A stretch of DNA of 64,000 nt from Aggregatibacter kilianii (GCF_003129965.1 NZ_NRCJ01000002.1:1-64000), one strand, 5' to 3'; positions 30,246 through 39,743 are shown, numbered from the stretch's first letter. Program-made: numbers and translations. The notes: generated from the letters alone by a model not told the origin.

Positions 30246-31631
30246 TTAGATCCACACGAAATAGGCCATGCCGCCAATTATTCCGATACAGAAAAGATTC
30301 AAAATGAAGCCGACTTTTGCCATATCCAATTGTTTTACATGCCCGGTGGCGAAAACGATGGCATTCGGCGGCGTGGCGATTGGCAACATAAAGGCGCAGC
30401 TTGCCCCGCAAGCGATGATGGCGGCAAGGGCAATTGGCGGTAAGCTCAAGGTTTGCGCCACGGAAATCACAATCGGCATAATTAACGCCGCGCTGGCGGT
30501 ATTGGAAGTGAATTCGGTGAGGAAAATGATGAACGCGCTGATGACGAAGCAAAGTACCCACAATGGTTTTTCATTGGTGAATTGCACGATGGTATCTGCC
30601 ATGATTTTACTGGCGCCGGAATCTTTCATCACGATACTCAAGGTTAAACCGCCGCCGAATAACATCAACACGCCCCATTCCACGCGTTGTTGAATTTCTT
30701 TCCATTTCGCCACGCCGGTGACGCCGATAATGACTACCACGGTTAAGGCGATCACGCTGTCGAAGCTATCGATTTTTTTCGCCAAACCTAACATGCCGGA
30801 GAGCCATGGGTTAATCAGCGAGCTAAAGAGTAGCACCACCGCCATGCCGGCGAAGATGGCTAAGGTGATAATGTTCTTTTTGGTGAAGGTGACTTTTTCG
30901 ATGGACGGCGTGAAGTCCACGGAAAAATCCGGGCGTAAAATCACCCAAAGGGCGAATAACATGGATGGCAATAAAAGCAACATGACCGGAAAACCGTAGC
31001 CCAGCCATTCGGTGAACGTCACTTGAATTTGAGAGGCTAAAATTGCATTCGGTGCGCTGCCCACTAAGGTGCCGATACCACCGATACTGGCGCAGAATGC
31101 CATGCCCAGTAAGGTGAAAGCATACAGGCGGTAATTTTTTTCTGCATTTAAGCCTTTTAACATCCCGATAGTGAGCGGCAACATCATGGCGGCGATGGCG
31201 GTGTTATTGATCCACATGGATAAGAAGGTGGTGACGCCGAACAAATAGGCTACGGAGAGTTTCAGATTGCCTTTGGCAAGGCGTACGATGTAGTTGGCAA
31301 TGATTTTGTCTAACTGTTGAATTTGCAATACTGCCGCGATCACAAAGCCGCCGAAGAACATATAGATAATCGGTGTGGCAAAAGGCGCGAGGGCTTTTTG
31401 CGTATTAATGAGTCCTAAGGCAATGGCGAGAATCGGCACCATAAGCGAGGTGACGGTAATATTAAAGGCTTCCGTCAGCCACAAAATCCCGATAAAAACG
31501 AGCAACGCTAACCCTCGATTTTCTTGTGGGGAGAAGGGCAGGGTGTTGATTAGCACCAACATCAAAATAAAATCTAAGACGAGAATAATCAGGCTTTTGT
31601 ATTTAGAAAAAAATGTTGCTTCAGTTTGCAT
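30246..31631 (-). CDS. SLC13/DASS-family sodium:anion symporter
   Basis: An inner-membrane symporter of about 461 residues with around eleven hydrophobic segments, expected to import a di- or tricarboxylate (succinate, malate, fumarate) or sulfate with sodium. DASS motifs are seen twice as inverted-repeat halves: WINNTAIAAMMLP with GGIGTLVGSAPNAI, and TEFTSNTASAALIMP with the ATPPNAIVFATG loop. An in-frame ATG at 31640 touches GGAGG, so the ATG at 31631 with 9-nt spacing is preferred. The substrate cannot be read from the sequence. It sits between nrdB and yfaE, an unusual place. Confidence 0.85.
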   Translation of the reverse strand: MQTEATFFSKYKSLIILVLDFILMLVLINTLPFSPQENRGLALLVFIGILWLTEAFNITVTSLMVPILAIALGLINTQKALAPFATPIIYMFFGGFVIAAVLQIQQLDKIIANYIVRLAKGNLKLSVAYLFGVTTFLSMWINNTAIAAMMLPLTIGMLKGLNAEKNYRLYAFTLLGMAFCASIGGIGTLVGSAPNAILASQIQVTFTEWLGYGFPVMLLLLPSMLFALWVILRPDFSVDFTPSIEKVTFTKKNIITLAIFAGMAVVLLFSSLINPWLSGMLGLAKKIDSFDSVIALTVVVIIGVTGVAKWKEIQQRVEWGVLMLFGGGLTLSIVMKDSGASKIMADTIVQFTNEKPLWVLCFVISAFIIFLTEFTSNTASAALIMPIVISVAQTLSLPPIALAAIIACGASCAFMLPIATPPNAIVFATGHVKQLDMAKVGFILNLFCIGIIGGMAYFVWI

Positions 31632-31756
31632 AATAGACATCCTCCATAGGTGCTATTAATTATCATTCTTTAAATTATTTTGAAACAAATTTTTAACAAA
31701 ATTGTGACGGCTATCAAATATATTTTGTGGAGGAGGGGGTGAGGAAAGTGTGCAAT

Positions 31757-31819
31757 AAAAAAGTGCGGTGAATTTTTCGGGTGTTTTTAAAAACGCCGCG
31801 AAAATCCACCGCACTTTTT
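31757..31819. terminator. Inverted USS pair after nrdB
   Basis: AAAAAGTGCGGTG (near 31757) and CACCGCACTTTTT (31807-31819) form the stem, with an inner TTTTTAAAAA palindrome. It ends nrdB transcription on the minus strand, so the SLC13 gene beyond it likely has its own promoter. Confidence 0.75.
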
Positions 31820-31833
31820 GGCAAAATCAACGA

Positions 31834-32964
31834 TTACAAATCAAAATCATCGAAATCTTTGGTGTCCACTTTGGAATCGATTTGACCCACAAGATAAGAA
31901 CTCACTTCCACTTCTTGCGGCGCCACCTGTACGTTGTCGGAAACCAACCAAGCGTTGATCCAAGGAATTGGGTTAGAACGCGCTTGGAACGGCAACGGCA
32001 AGCCCACCGCCTGCATACGGATATTGGTGATGTATTCCACATATTGCACCAAAATGTCTTTGTTCAAACCGATCATGGAGCCGTCTTTGAACAAATAATC
32101 CGCCCAATCCTTTTCCTGTTCCGCTGCGGCTAAGAACAAATCGTAGGCTTCCTGTTTGCATTCTTCGGCAATTTCCGCCATTTCCGGATCGTCTTGACCG
32201 GCTGCCATAATATTTAAAATATGTTGTGTGCCGGTTAAGTGCAAGGCTTCATCACGAGCGATGAATTTAATGATCTTCGCGTTACCTTCCATTAATTGAC
32301 GTTCTGCGAAAGCGAATGAACAAGCGAAAGACACATAGAAACGGATCGCTTCTAAGGCATTGACGCTCATTAAGCAAAGGTAAAGTTGTTTTTTAAGATT
32401 GCGTAAAGTAACAACACATTCTTTGCCATCCACGGTGTAAGTGCCTTCGCCGTACAGGCTGTAAAGCTGGCTGTCGCGGATTAAATCGTCGTAGTAAGAA
32501 GAAATGTCGCGTGCGCGTTTGATGATTTCTTCGTTGGTTACGATGTCGTCAAACACGATGGACGGATCGTTGACTATGTTGCGAATAATGTGGGTGTAAG
32601 AACGGGAATGGATGGTTTCGGAGAATGTCCAGGTCTCGATCCAGGTTTCCAATTCCGGAATGGACACCAACGGCAACAACGCCACGTTCGGGCTTCTGCC
32701 TTGAATGGAATCCAACAGGGTTTGGTATTTTAAGTTGCTGATGAAAATATGTTTTTCATGATCAGGCAACGCTGCGTAGTCGATACGGTCTTGCGACACA
32801 TCCACCTCTTCCGGACGCCAGAAGAAGGAAAGTTGTTTTTCGATGAGCTTTTCAAAAGTCTCATATTTTTGTTGATCGTAACGTGCAACGTTAACGTTCT
32901 GACCAAAGAACATCGGTTCTTTTAACTGGTCGTTTTTGTTTTGTGAGAAAGTGGTGTATGCCAT
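31834..32964 (-). CDS. nrdB: Class Ia ribonucleotide reductase beta subunit
   Basis: R2 subunit carrying the diiron-tyrosyl radical cofactor, 376 residues. The radical tyrosine lies in [15 protein letters not shown]. Iron ligands lie in the [21 protein letters not shown] and CKQEAYDLF regions. The C-terminal FDDFDL is the tail that docks on NrdA. Its ribosome binding site (AGGAG) overlaps the TAG stop of the DUF4393 gene, so translation of the two is probably coupled. Confidence 0.97.
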   Translation of the reverse strand: MAYTTFSQNKNDQLKEPMFFGQNVNVARYDQQKYETFEKLIEKQLSFFWRPEEVDVSQDRIDYAALPDHEKHIFISNLKYQTLLDSIQGRSPNVALLPLVSIPELETWIETWTFSETIHSRSYTHIIRNIVNDPSIVFDDIVTNEEIIKRARDISSYYDDLIRDSQLYSLYGEGTYTVDGKECVVTLRNLKKQLYLCLMSVNALEAIRFYVSFACSFAFAERQLMEGNAKIIKFIARDEALHLTGTQHILNIMAAGQDDPEMAEIAEECKQEAYDLFLAAAEQEKDWADYLFKDGSMIGLNKDILVQYVEYITNIRMQAVGLPLPFQARSNPIPWINAWLVSDNVQVAPQEVEVSSYLVGQIDSKVDTKDFDDFDL

Positions 32965-32973
32965 TTTTATCTC

Positions 32974-33846
32974 CTATTTGATAATTCCAACAGCTTTGGC
33001 AAAGTTTTTTCCAAATTCAGTGAATGTTAATTGTCCTTTTGTTAATTCTAGTTTTAGGGGGGAAACTGCTGTCTTATTAGCCTCATCGATAATATTTTGT
33101 GCGTAACTATACAGTTGATCATTGGTCCAATATATTTCCATGTTGATTATAATTAGTTTCAGTCGTTCCCAATTTTCTAATTCTTTTTGGGATATATCGC
33201 TATAGGGGTTTGGAATTATGTATTTTTGGATTATTTGATAGTGTCCTTGATCATTAGTGATTAAGTTTATATTACAGATGGGAATTCCTTCTTCAGATTT
33301 CTCAAAAAGAACTTTTAATTTTTTAGCTTCTTGGTTATTTATTTGCTTAAGAATCTCCACATAAGCAGGATGGTTTATATTAGTTTTAGTAGAATCTACT
33401 GTGCTAATAAGTAAATCTTCAAACATTTGTTTTAAATCAGGTTCTTCATCTAAATAAACTAATCTTTCAGCCATATCCGCAAAAGCGGGGATTGATGAAA
33501 TTTCACCAGAAAGAAAACCTTGATTTTTTAAACTTTCAATTTTCTGATTAATAGCTTGCTTGGTACTTTCAGAATGAAGAGAGAAACTTTCAACTATCTT
33601 CACCATTGCTCCTTTAGTCATTTTTATAGGTAACACTAATCCTGCATGAACCAATGTAACTAATAGATTTTTTGCTTCTGCTATTTTTTGCTTTGTATCA
33701 GCTTCATAGTTACCTGCATTTTGTAATCTGGGGTCATCACTATGCTGTAGTGCGTGTATTTCAGCAACGGTGTCAGGTTTTACTACTTCAGTTGCTGTTT
33801 TTACTATTTCTGCCGTAGTTTTTATTGATGAGATTGGTTCTGGCAT
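32974..33846 (-). CDS. DUF4393 (Abi-alpha-like) protein inserted between nrdA and nrdB
   Basis: A 290-residue soluble protein. DEEPDLKQMFEDLLISTVDS followed by HPAYVEILKQINNQEAKKLK is the conserved core I associate with DUF4393, a family also called Abi-alpha after abortive-infection proteins. The N-terminal third has two helical, weakly hydrophobic stretches (LLVTLVHAGLVLPIKMTKGAM). AAGGAG seven bases before ATG 33846 sets the start; longer frames upstream lack one. The gene is clearly more AT-rich than nrdA and nrdB, so it was probably acquired. It ends nine bases before nrdB, with stop and ribosome binding site overlapping. Defence function is inferred from the family name and AT-rich insertion only. 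Confidence 0.72.
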   Translation of the reverse strand: MPEPISSIKTTAEIVKTATEVVKPDTVAEIHALQHSDDPRLQNAGNYEADTKQKIAEAKNLLVTLVHAGLVLPIKMTKGAMVKIVESFSLHSESTKQAINQKIESLKNQGFLSGEISSIPAFADMAERLVYLDEEPDLKQMFEDLLISTVDSTKTNINHPAYVEILKQINNQEAKKLKVLFEKSEEGIPICNINLITNDQGHYQIIQKYIIPNPYSDISQKELENWERLKLIIINMEIYWTNDQLYSYAQNIIDEANKTAVSPLKLELTKGQLTFTEFGKNFAKAVGIIK

Positions 33847-33862
33847 ATTAATTCTCCTTAAC

Positions 33863-33914
33863 AAAAAAGTGCGGTTAAATTTAAAGAAGTTTTTAAGAAT
33901 ATTACCGCACTTTT
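33863..33914. terminator. Inverted USS pair between nrdA and the DUF4393 gene
   Basis: AAAAAAGTGCGGTTAA (from 33863) faces ATTACCGCACTTTT (ending 33914). Read on the minus strand it is a stem ending in TTTTTT just before the DUF4393 ribosome binding site. It would reduce read-through from nrdA into the DUF4393-nrdB pair. Confidence 0.7.
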
Positions 33915-33920
33915 ATTTTA

Positions 33921-36191
33921 TTAAATCTTACACGCCCCACCAGCGCAACCATCATCCAAATCTTCCTGGCTGTCTTCGGCGCCGTCACGGGTGTTTTGGT
34001 AGTAGAGGGTTTTTAAGCCGTATTTGTAAGCGGTTAATAAATCTTTTAACAGCACTTTCATCGGCACTTTGCCGTCTTCAAAGCGTTTCGGGTCGTAGTT
34101 GGTGTTGGCGGAGATGGCTTGGTCCACGAATTTTTGCATGATGCCGACCAAGTGCAAGTAGCCGTCGTTGCTTGGGATGTCCCAGAGTAATTCGTAGTTT
34201 TCGCCGAGGTTTTCATAATCCGGTACTACTTGTTTCAAAATGCCGTCTTTAGAGGCTTTGACGCTCACATGGCCGCGCGGCGGTTCGATGCCGTTGGTGG
34301 CGTTGGAAATCTGGGAAGATGTTTCCGACGGCATTAAGGCGGTGAGGGTGGAGTTGCGCAAGCCGAATTCTTGGATGTCGCGACGCAGGCTTTCCCAGTC
34401 GTAATGCAACGGCTCGGAAGTTAAGCTGTCGATGTCTTTTTTGTAGGTATCGATCGGCAAAATGCCTTGCGCGTAAGTGGTTTCGTTGAAGTATTCGCAC
34501 GCGCCTTGTTCCTTCGCCAAATTCATGGAGGCTTTCAATAAGTAATATTGAATAGCTTCAAAGGTGCGGTGGGTTAAATCGTTGGCGCTGCCGTCGGAAT
34601 AACGCACACCGTGTTTTGCAAGATAGTACGCGTAGTTAATCACGCCGATACCTAAAGAACGACGGGCAAGGGAGCTGCGTTTTGCCGCAATCACCGGGTA
34701 ATCTTGGTAATCCAACAAAGCGTCTAATGCGCGCACGGCAAGATCCGCCAAATTGTCTAACTCATCCAAGTTTTCCAATTTGCCTAAGTTAAAGGCGGAA
34801 AGGGTACAAAGGGCGATTTCGCCGTTTTCATCGTGGAAATGTTGTAACGGCTTGGTCGGCAGAGCGATTTCCAAACACAGGTTGGATTGACGCACCGGTG
34901 CCACTTTCGGATCGAACGGCGAGTGGGTGTTACAGTGGTCCACGTTGTGAATGTAAATACGACCGGTGGAGGCGCGCTCCTGCATTAATAAAGAGAACAA
35001 TTCCACGGCTTTCACGGTACGTTTACGGATATTCGGATCCTGTTCATATTGCACATAAAGTTGCTCGAATTTGTCTTGATCGGCAAAGAAGGCTTCATAC
35101 AGTCCCGGCACATCGGACGGGCTGAACAATGTAATGTCGCCGCCTTTGATTAAGCGTTGATACATGAGTTTATTGAGCTGCACGCCGTAGTCCATGTGAC
35201 GTACTCGGTTGTCTTCCACGCCACGGTTGTTTTTTAACACCAACAGGCTTTCCACTTCCAAATGCCAAATCGGGTAATACACCGTTGCCGCACCGCCGCG
35301 CACACCGCCTTGAGAGCAGGATTTTACGGCGGTTTGGAAATGTTTGTAGAACGGAATACAACCGGTATGGAAGGCTTCGCCGCCACGAATCGGGCTGCCG
35401 AGGGCGCGAATGGCGCCGGCGTTAATGCCGATACCGGCGCGTTGGGAAACGTATTTCACGATGGCGGACGCGGTCGCGTTAATGGAATCCAAACTGTCGC
35501 CGCATTCGATCAAGACGCAAGAACTGAATTGACGGGTCGGGGTGCGTACGCCTGCCATGATCGGGGTCGGCAGGGAAATTTTGAAGGTGGAGGTGGCATC
35601 GTAAAAACGGCGCACATAATCCAAACGGGTTTCCTGCGGATATTTGGAGAACAGGCTCGCCGCAACCAATAAATAGAGGAATTGCGCAGATTCGTAGATC
35701 TCACCGGTCACGCGGTTTTGCACCAAATATTTGCCTTCTAATTGCTTCACCGCCGCATAAGAGAACGTCATGTCGCGCCAGTGGTCGATAAAACCGTCCA
35801 TTTCGTCCCATTCTTCGCGGGTGTAGTCATCCAACAAAGACGGATCGTATTTGCCCATGCGCACCAGTTTTTTCACATGATCGTATAAACGAGGCGGATC
35901 GAAATGCCCATAAGCCTTTTTACGCAAATGGAACACTGCAAGGCGCGCGGCAAGGTATTGATAATCCGGCGAATCTTTGCTGATCAGATCCGCTGCCGCT
36001 TTAATAATGGTTTCGTGAATGTCGGAGGTGCGAATGCCTTCGTAAAACTGAATATGCGAGCGCAATTCCACTTGCGACACGGACACATTGTCCAATCCTT
36101 CCGCCGCCCAAGTGATCACGCGGTGAATTTTATCAAGATTAATCGGTTCCAGTTTTCCGTCACGTTTGGTGACCATTAATGCCTTGTTCAT
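33921..36191 (-). CDS. nrdA: Class Ia ribonucleotide reductase alpha subunit
   Basis: Catalytic R1 subunit, about 756 residues, reducing NDPs to dNDPs in the cytoplasm. It has the ATP-cone N-terminus MNKALMVTKRDGKLEPINLDKIHRVI (positions 1-26), active-site cysteines in FSSCVLIECGD and ALCTLSAFNLG, the NLCLEIALPT block, and the redox tail DDGCAGGACKI with its CxxxxC pair. The start at 36191 is the ATG that yields the ATP cone; the frame extends further upstream into the NrdR-box promoter and is not used. It is separated from nrdB by an extra gene and a terminator-like hairpin. Confidence 0.96.
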   Translation of the reverse strand: MNKALMVTKRDGKLEPINLDKIHRVITWAAEGLDNVSVSQVELRSHIQFYEGIRTSDIHETIIKAAADLISKDSPDYQYLAARLAVFHLRKKAYGHFDPPRLYDHVKKLVRMGKYDPSLLDDYTREEWDEMDGFIDHWRDMTFSYAAVKQLEGKYLVQNRVTGEIYESAQFLYLLVAASLFSKYPQETRLDYVRRFYDATSTFKISLPTPIMAGVRTPTRQFSSCVLIECGDSLDSINATASAIVKYVSQRAGIGINAGAIRALGSPIRGGEAFHTGCIPFYKHFQTAVKSCSQGGVRGGAATVYYPIWHLEVESLLVLKNNRGVEDNRVRHMDYGVQLNKLMYQRLIKGGDITLFSPSDVPGLYEAFFADQDKFEQLYVQYEQDPNIRKRTVKAVELFSLLMQERASTGRIYIHNVDHCNTHSPFDPKVAPVRQSNLCLEIALPTKPLQHFHDENGEIALCTLSAFNLGKLENLDELDNLADLAVRALDALLDYQDYPVIAAKRSSLARRSLGIGVINYAYYLAKHGVRYSDGSANDLTHRTFEAIQYYLLKASMNLAKEQGACEYFNETTYAQGILPIDTYKKDIDSLTSEPLHYDWESLRRDIQEFGLRNSTLTALMPSETSSQISNATNGIEPPRGHVSVKASKDGILKQVVPDYENLGENYELLWDIPSNDGYLHLVGIMQKFVDQAISANTNYDPKRFEDGKVPMKVLLKDLLTAYKYGLKTLYYQNTRDGAEDSQEDLDDGCAGGACKI

Positions 36192-36225
36192 GGAAGATTC
36201 CCACTCCTTAAAAAGATATGAAAAA

Positions 36226-36244
36226 ACACAACATATAGTTGTGT
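36226..36244 (-). promoter_or_regulatory. NrdR box 1 upstream of nrdA
   Basis: ACACAAC and GTTGTGT form 7-bp inverted arms around a 5-bp AT centre (centre at 36235). It fits the NrdR box consensus and lies 30.5 bp, three helical turns, from box 2, the spacing NrdR needs for cooperative binding. Confidence 0.8.
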
Positions 36245-36257
36245 CGTAAAAAATTTC

Positions 36258-36290
36258 GCACAAGATAATGTGTTGAAAGTGAAAATTCAA
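36258..36290 (-). promoter_or_regulatory. nrdA promoter with NrdR box 2 over the -10
   Basis: On the minus strand, -35 TTGAAT (36290-36285), a 17-bp spacer and -10 TATCTT (36267-36262). The NrdR box ACACATTATCTTGTGC (36273-36258) covers the -10, so binding of NrdR-(d)ATP would block RNA polymerase. The start codon lies about 65 bp downstream. Confidence 0.75.
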
Positions 36291-36440
36291 GCACTAAATT
36301 TTTCACTCGAATTATTGACATCAAATAACTGCTTATAAATTAAGAAGAATTTTAGGGAGGGCAAAAATCGCATTATTAAAATTTATGTAAAGGGATAAAT
36401 TTTGTGCGAAGTGGTGATTTTGCGGATCTTTGAGAAGAGA

Positions 36441-36483
36441 AAAGTGCGGTCACAAAAAACGTTATTTTTTTCGACCGCACTTT
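36441..36483. terminator. Inverted USS pair after the gcr gene
   Basis: AAAGTGCGGTC (36441-36451) pairs with GACCGCACTTT (36473-36483). It lies just past the stop of the minus-strand gcr gene. Confidence 0.75.
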
Positions 36484-36490
36484 CCCGAAC

Positions 36491-38458
36491 TTATCTCTCC
36501 AACTGCACCGGCAGGAATAAACTCAACGGGCGTTGTTTGAGGATTTGCCAGACGCAACGCCAGATGTCGCACCAGCTGTCCACTTCGGTGTTAAGGGAGC
36601 GGAGGGCGAGGCGAAGGGTGAGGGAGAAGCTCACGATGAGGTTGACCAAGCCGATAAGCAAAACAAAGGCGATACTTTGTAGCAATAATGCCATGCCGAA
36701 ATTGCCGCTCACGGCGATGTAACCCACGTTCGCGGAGGAGAAGGCGACGTGGCGGATGTCCAACGGCAAGCCCGTTAAATAACCCACGACGCCGGTTAAG
36801 CCGAGCAACATGCCGAAACACAGATTTCCCATGATGGAGCCGTAATTGTCGTGTATATAATCGGCGAATTTGGTGCGGCATTTTGTGCCAAGTAAACGTT
36901 TGAGTAACGGGTGTTGGCGTAAGCGCATGCGTGAGTTGAGGTAATTACTGCGATTATCAAAGAACCCGGAAATAATGCCGGAACAGAACAGCCATACGCC
37001 GGCGATGGCGGCAAACCACAAGCTGCCCGCCAGCGGATCAATGCTATGTAATTGATAGTCGATCATTTCGCGGTTCATTAACGGCGCGCCGGTTTGGCGT
37101 TCAAACAGGAACGAAATTAACGCCGCCAGGCTGATGGCGACCGCCACGTTGCCTAACACGGCGACGCTTTGTGAGCGAAATACGTCCACCAATAATTGTG
37201 CCAGTTTCATATTGAGCGCGCGCCCTTGCGGGTTGCGTTCTACCGCTTCGGCAAAACGCGCGGCGGTCATGGCGGGCTGTTTGGTGGCGACGGTGAAGTG
37301 CAACATGAATATGAGGGTAAAACCTAAGCCGTAATTCAACCCTTCCGCAATGCCTTTCCACACTTTGTCGTCAATAACGGAGCCTAAATACACCTTAAAT
37401 AACGCCATCAACGCGATGAGAATGCCCCCACCGGCTGCGGAATAGAGCATGGCGAAATATTCTTTTTTATTGCGCGTGATGTAATGTTCACCGTGATCGC
37501 CGGCGTTTTGAGTGATGCTGCGGGAAACCAGTTTCGAGCTTTGTTTCCACAGGCGGGTAATACTGTGTTGATCCGCTGAAGCCGAGGCAAGGGCGCCGGT
37601 TAATAATAGAATGCGGCGCGGCAGGTAGCGGTTGGAGACAAAAATCGCCATCAGGTTTTCCAAACGATCCAAGGTTTGTTTTAGGCGTTCCAGTAAATAG
37701 GTCACATTTAACGAAGAGCCTACCGCCGTGCCCCGTTTTTGCAGACGTTCGATCAGCGCCTGACATTGTTCAAACATCACATACAGATGGCTGTCATCAA
37801 AATCCTGTTGATTGCGCCGCGCCTGTAACCAATCCACCACTTCCCGATGAAGCGCCACAAAAGGCGAGTCGGCGTTAAGCAAAGTGGGATCCATACGCAT
37901 CAGTTCCGGTTCCATGTCTTCCGCCGCGATCCAAATAGAAAGCATTTCGATGGCGAACAGCCCTTCCGCCTGAAAATGATCATGTACCCGTTGTTTGTCG
38001 TTTTTATCGGCGTTGCGACTTAACAGGCTAAATAAAGCACGCCATTCTTTGAGCGGCACGGCGTTGATCCAGCGTGCATCGTTTTTGTCGCTGAAGAGCA
38101 AATAAAACACATCGCGTAGGTCGTTAATGTCTTTAAATTCAGGGTTAAAACGTTCGTATAAACGGTTCTTCATTTCACGTCCGAAACCTTCCCGCGCCAA
38201 AATGCCGCTGCTAATAAATAACGGATATAAACGCATCCCGCACAACCAACGGCACAACATGGTACTGATATTGCGCGCTAGGGTTTTATCCTGTTTTAAG
38301 CAGTGTTTAAACAAACGTAGGGCGGGCACGACTTGCTGCGGCTGACAGTGGCGCAACCAATAACAGAGCCCTTGCAGCAACGCAAAGCTGTTATTTTCGT
38401 CCGCCTGCTGTTGTAAAAATGCGGTTAAGGTGTTTTGTGTAAATGAAGTATATTTCAC
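36491..38458 (-). CDS. Gcr-family ('site-specific recombinase') membrane protein
   Basis: A 655-residue protein of the COG4389/SpecificRecomb family, named after Neisseria gcr. The first half is soluble and helical, with many Trp, Leu and Arg residues. The second half has about six hydrophobic segments (FAMLYSAAGGGILIALMALF; YGLGFTLIFMLHFTVAT; VAVAISLAALISFLF; SLWFAAIAGVWLFCSGIISG; GNLCFGMLLGLTGVVGYL; SIAFVLLIGLVNLIVSFSL). No recombinase catalytic motif is visible, and a multispanning protein is an unlikely recombinase, so the family name is probably misleading. Monocistronic. True role unknown. Confidence 0.75.
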   Translation of the reverse strand: MKYTSFTQNTLTAFLQQQADENNSFALLQGLCYWLRHCQPQQVVPALRLFKHCLKQDKTLARNISTMLCRWLCGMRLYPLFISSGILAREGFGREMKNRLYERFNPEFKDINDLRDVFYLLFSDKNDARWINAVPLKEWRALFSLLSRNADKNDKQRVHDHFQAEGLFAIEMLSIWIAAEDMEPELMRMDPTLLNADSPFVALHREVVDWLQARRNQQDFDDSHLYVMFEQCQALIERLQKRGTAVGSSLNVTYLLERLKQTLDRLENLMAIFVSNRYLPRRILLLTGALASASADQHSITRLWKQSSKLVSRSITQNAGDHGEHYITRNKKEYFAMLYSAAGGGILIALMALFKVYLGSVIDDKVWKGIAEGLNYGLGFTLIFMLHFTVATKQPAMTAARFAEAVERNPQGRALNMKLAQLLVDVFRSQSVAVLGNVAVAISLAALISFLFERQTGAPLMNREMIDYQLHSIDPLAGSLWFAAIAGVWLFCSGIISGFFDNRSNYLNSRMRLRQHPLLKRLLGTKCRTKFADYIHDNYGSIMGNLCFGMLLGLTGVVGYLTGLPLDIRHVAFSSANVGYIAVSGNFGMALLLQSIAFVLLIGLVNLIVSFSLTLRLALRSLNTEVDSWCDIWRCVWQILKQRPLSLFLPVQLER

Positions 38459-38702
38459 GCGTTTTAACCTCCTTGAGAATGGGATGAGTTATGTTAAAGC
38501 GGCGAATTATAAAGAAAATCAAGGGATAAATGCAAATTTGCACGTGAAGTGCGGTCATATTTTTTAGTGTTTTTAATTAATTATTGGTTGTACCTGTTTT
38601 TTATCCGCATAAAAATTAAACGCCATTCGTTTAGTATTTTTCATTCAATGACATATAATCCCGTGCATTCAATAAGGATCGTTAATTTAAGAGGGATTTA
38701 AT

Positions 38703-39731
38703 ATGCAAAAATGGTTTAAACGCAGTCTTGGTTTGGTTTGTCTTTCACCGTTATTTTTTGCACAGCAGGTGCAGGCGGAAGGTCGCCTCACCGTGTATTG
38801 CACGGTGCAAAATAAAGTTTGCGAAAAAGTGACGCAGGATTTCGGCGCGAAATATCATGTAGAAACGCAGTTTGTGCATGGCGGTACGGAAACCATTTTC
38901 GGCAAAATTAAAGCGGAAAAAGATAATCCGCAGGCGGATTTTTGGTACGGCGGCACGATCGAGCCGCATTTTCAGGCAGGGGAGTTAGGTTTATTGGAGG
39001 CTTACCGTTCGCCGAAACAGGTGGAAATCCTACCGCAGTTTAAGACGCTAATGGAACAAAAAGGCGAGTTCACTTCCGTGGCATATATGTTGGTGCTCGG
39101 TTTCGGCGTGAATACGCAAAAATTAGCACAATTGGGTTTGCCGACGCCGCAAACTTGGGAAGATTTACTGAAGCCGGAATATAAAGGCGAAATCCAACTG
39201 CCCGATCCGCGCGCTTCCGGTACTACTTATACGATCATGGCGACCTTAATTCAGCTTTGGGGCGAAGAAAAAGCCTTTGATTACCTGAAAAAACTCAATG
39301 AAAACGTGTCGCAATATGTGAAAAGTAATCTGGTGACGGCGAATTTATCCCGTGGCGAAACGGCAATTAGTATCGGCTTCGTCCATTCCTATGCAACGGA
39401 AAAAGAAAAAGGCGCGCCGGTGGAAACCGTGATTCCGCAAGGCAAAACGGGTTATGCCTTGGGTGGGGCGAGTATCATTAAAGGCGCACGTAATTTAGAT
39501 AATGCCAAATTGTTCATGGATTATGTGTTGTCCAAAGAGGTGGAAGAAATTCCGTGGCGCGAGTTTGGCTTATACCAAATCCCGACAAATGCCAACGCCG
39601 AGGCTTCACCGAAATCGGTAGATCCGAAAAAACTACAATTATTGGATTTTGATTTTGCCAAATTCGGTTCCAGTGAAGAAGGCAAGCGTCTGATTAATAA
39701 ATGGTTGGCGGAAATTAAGCTGGCGAAATAG
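38703..39731 (+). CDS. afuA: ABC transporter substrate-binding protein AfuA
   Basis: Periplasmic binding protein of 342 residues with signal peptide MQKWFKRSLGLVCLSPLFFA followed by QQVQA. RLTVYCTVQNKVCEKVTQDF, VHGGTETIFGKI, ADFWYGGTIEPHF and ISIGFVHSYATEKEKG are typical of AfuA. First named as a ferric-iron protein in Actinobacillus, it was later shown in relatives to bind sugar phosphates such as glucose 6-phosphate; which applies here is not decided by the sequence. A TATAAT -10 lies at 38654-38659. Hairpins follow the gene and may keep its mRNA more abundant than that of afuBC. Confidence 0.85.
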   Translation: MQKWFKRSLGLVCLSPLFFAQQVQAEGRLTVYCTVQNKVCEKVTQDFGAKYHVETQFVHGGTETIFGKIKAEKDNPQADFWYGGTIEPHFQAGELGLLEAYRSPKQVEILPQFKTLMEQKGEFTSVAYMLVLGFGVNTQKLAQLGLPTPQTWEDLLKPEYKGEIQLPDPRASGTTYTIMATLIQLWGEEKAFDYLKKLNENVSQYVKSNLVTANLSRGETAISIGFVHSYATEKEKGAPVETVIPQGKTGYALGGASIIKGARNLDNAKLFMDYVLSKEVEEIPWREFGLYQIPTNANAEASPKSVDPKKLQLLDFDFAKFGSSEEGKRLINKWLAEIKLAK

Positions 39732-39743
39732 CTTTTCCTTTTT

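Noticed and set aside
38525-38660. Fur box before afuA
   Set aside because: No convincing match, and AfuA relatives bind sugar phosphates, so an iron rationale is weak.
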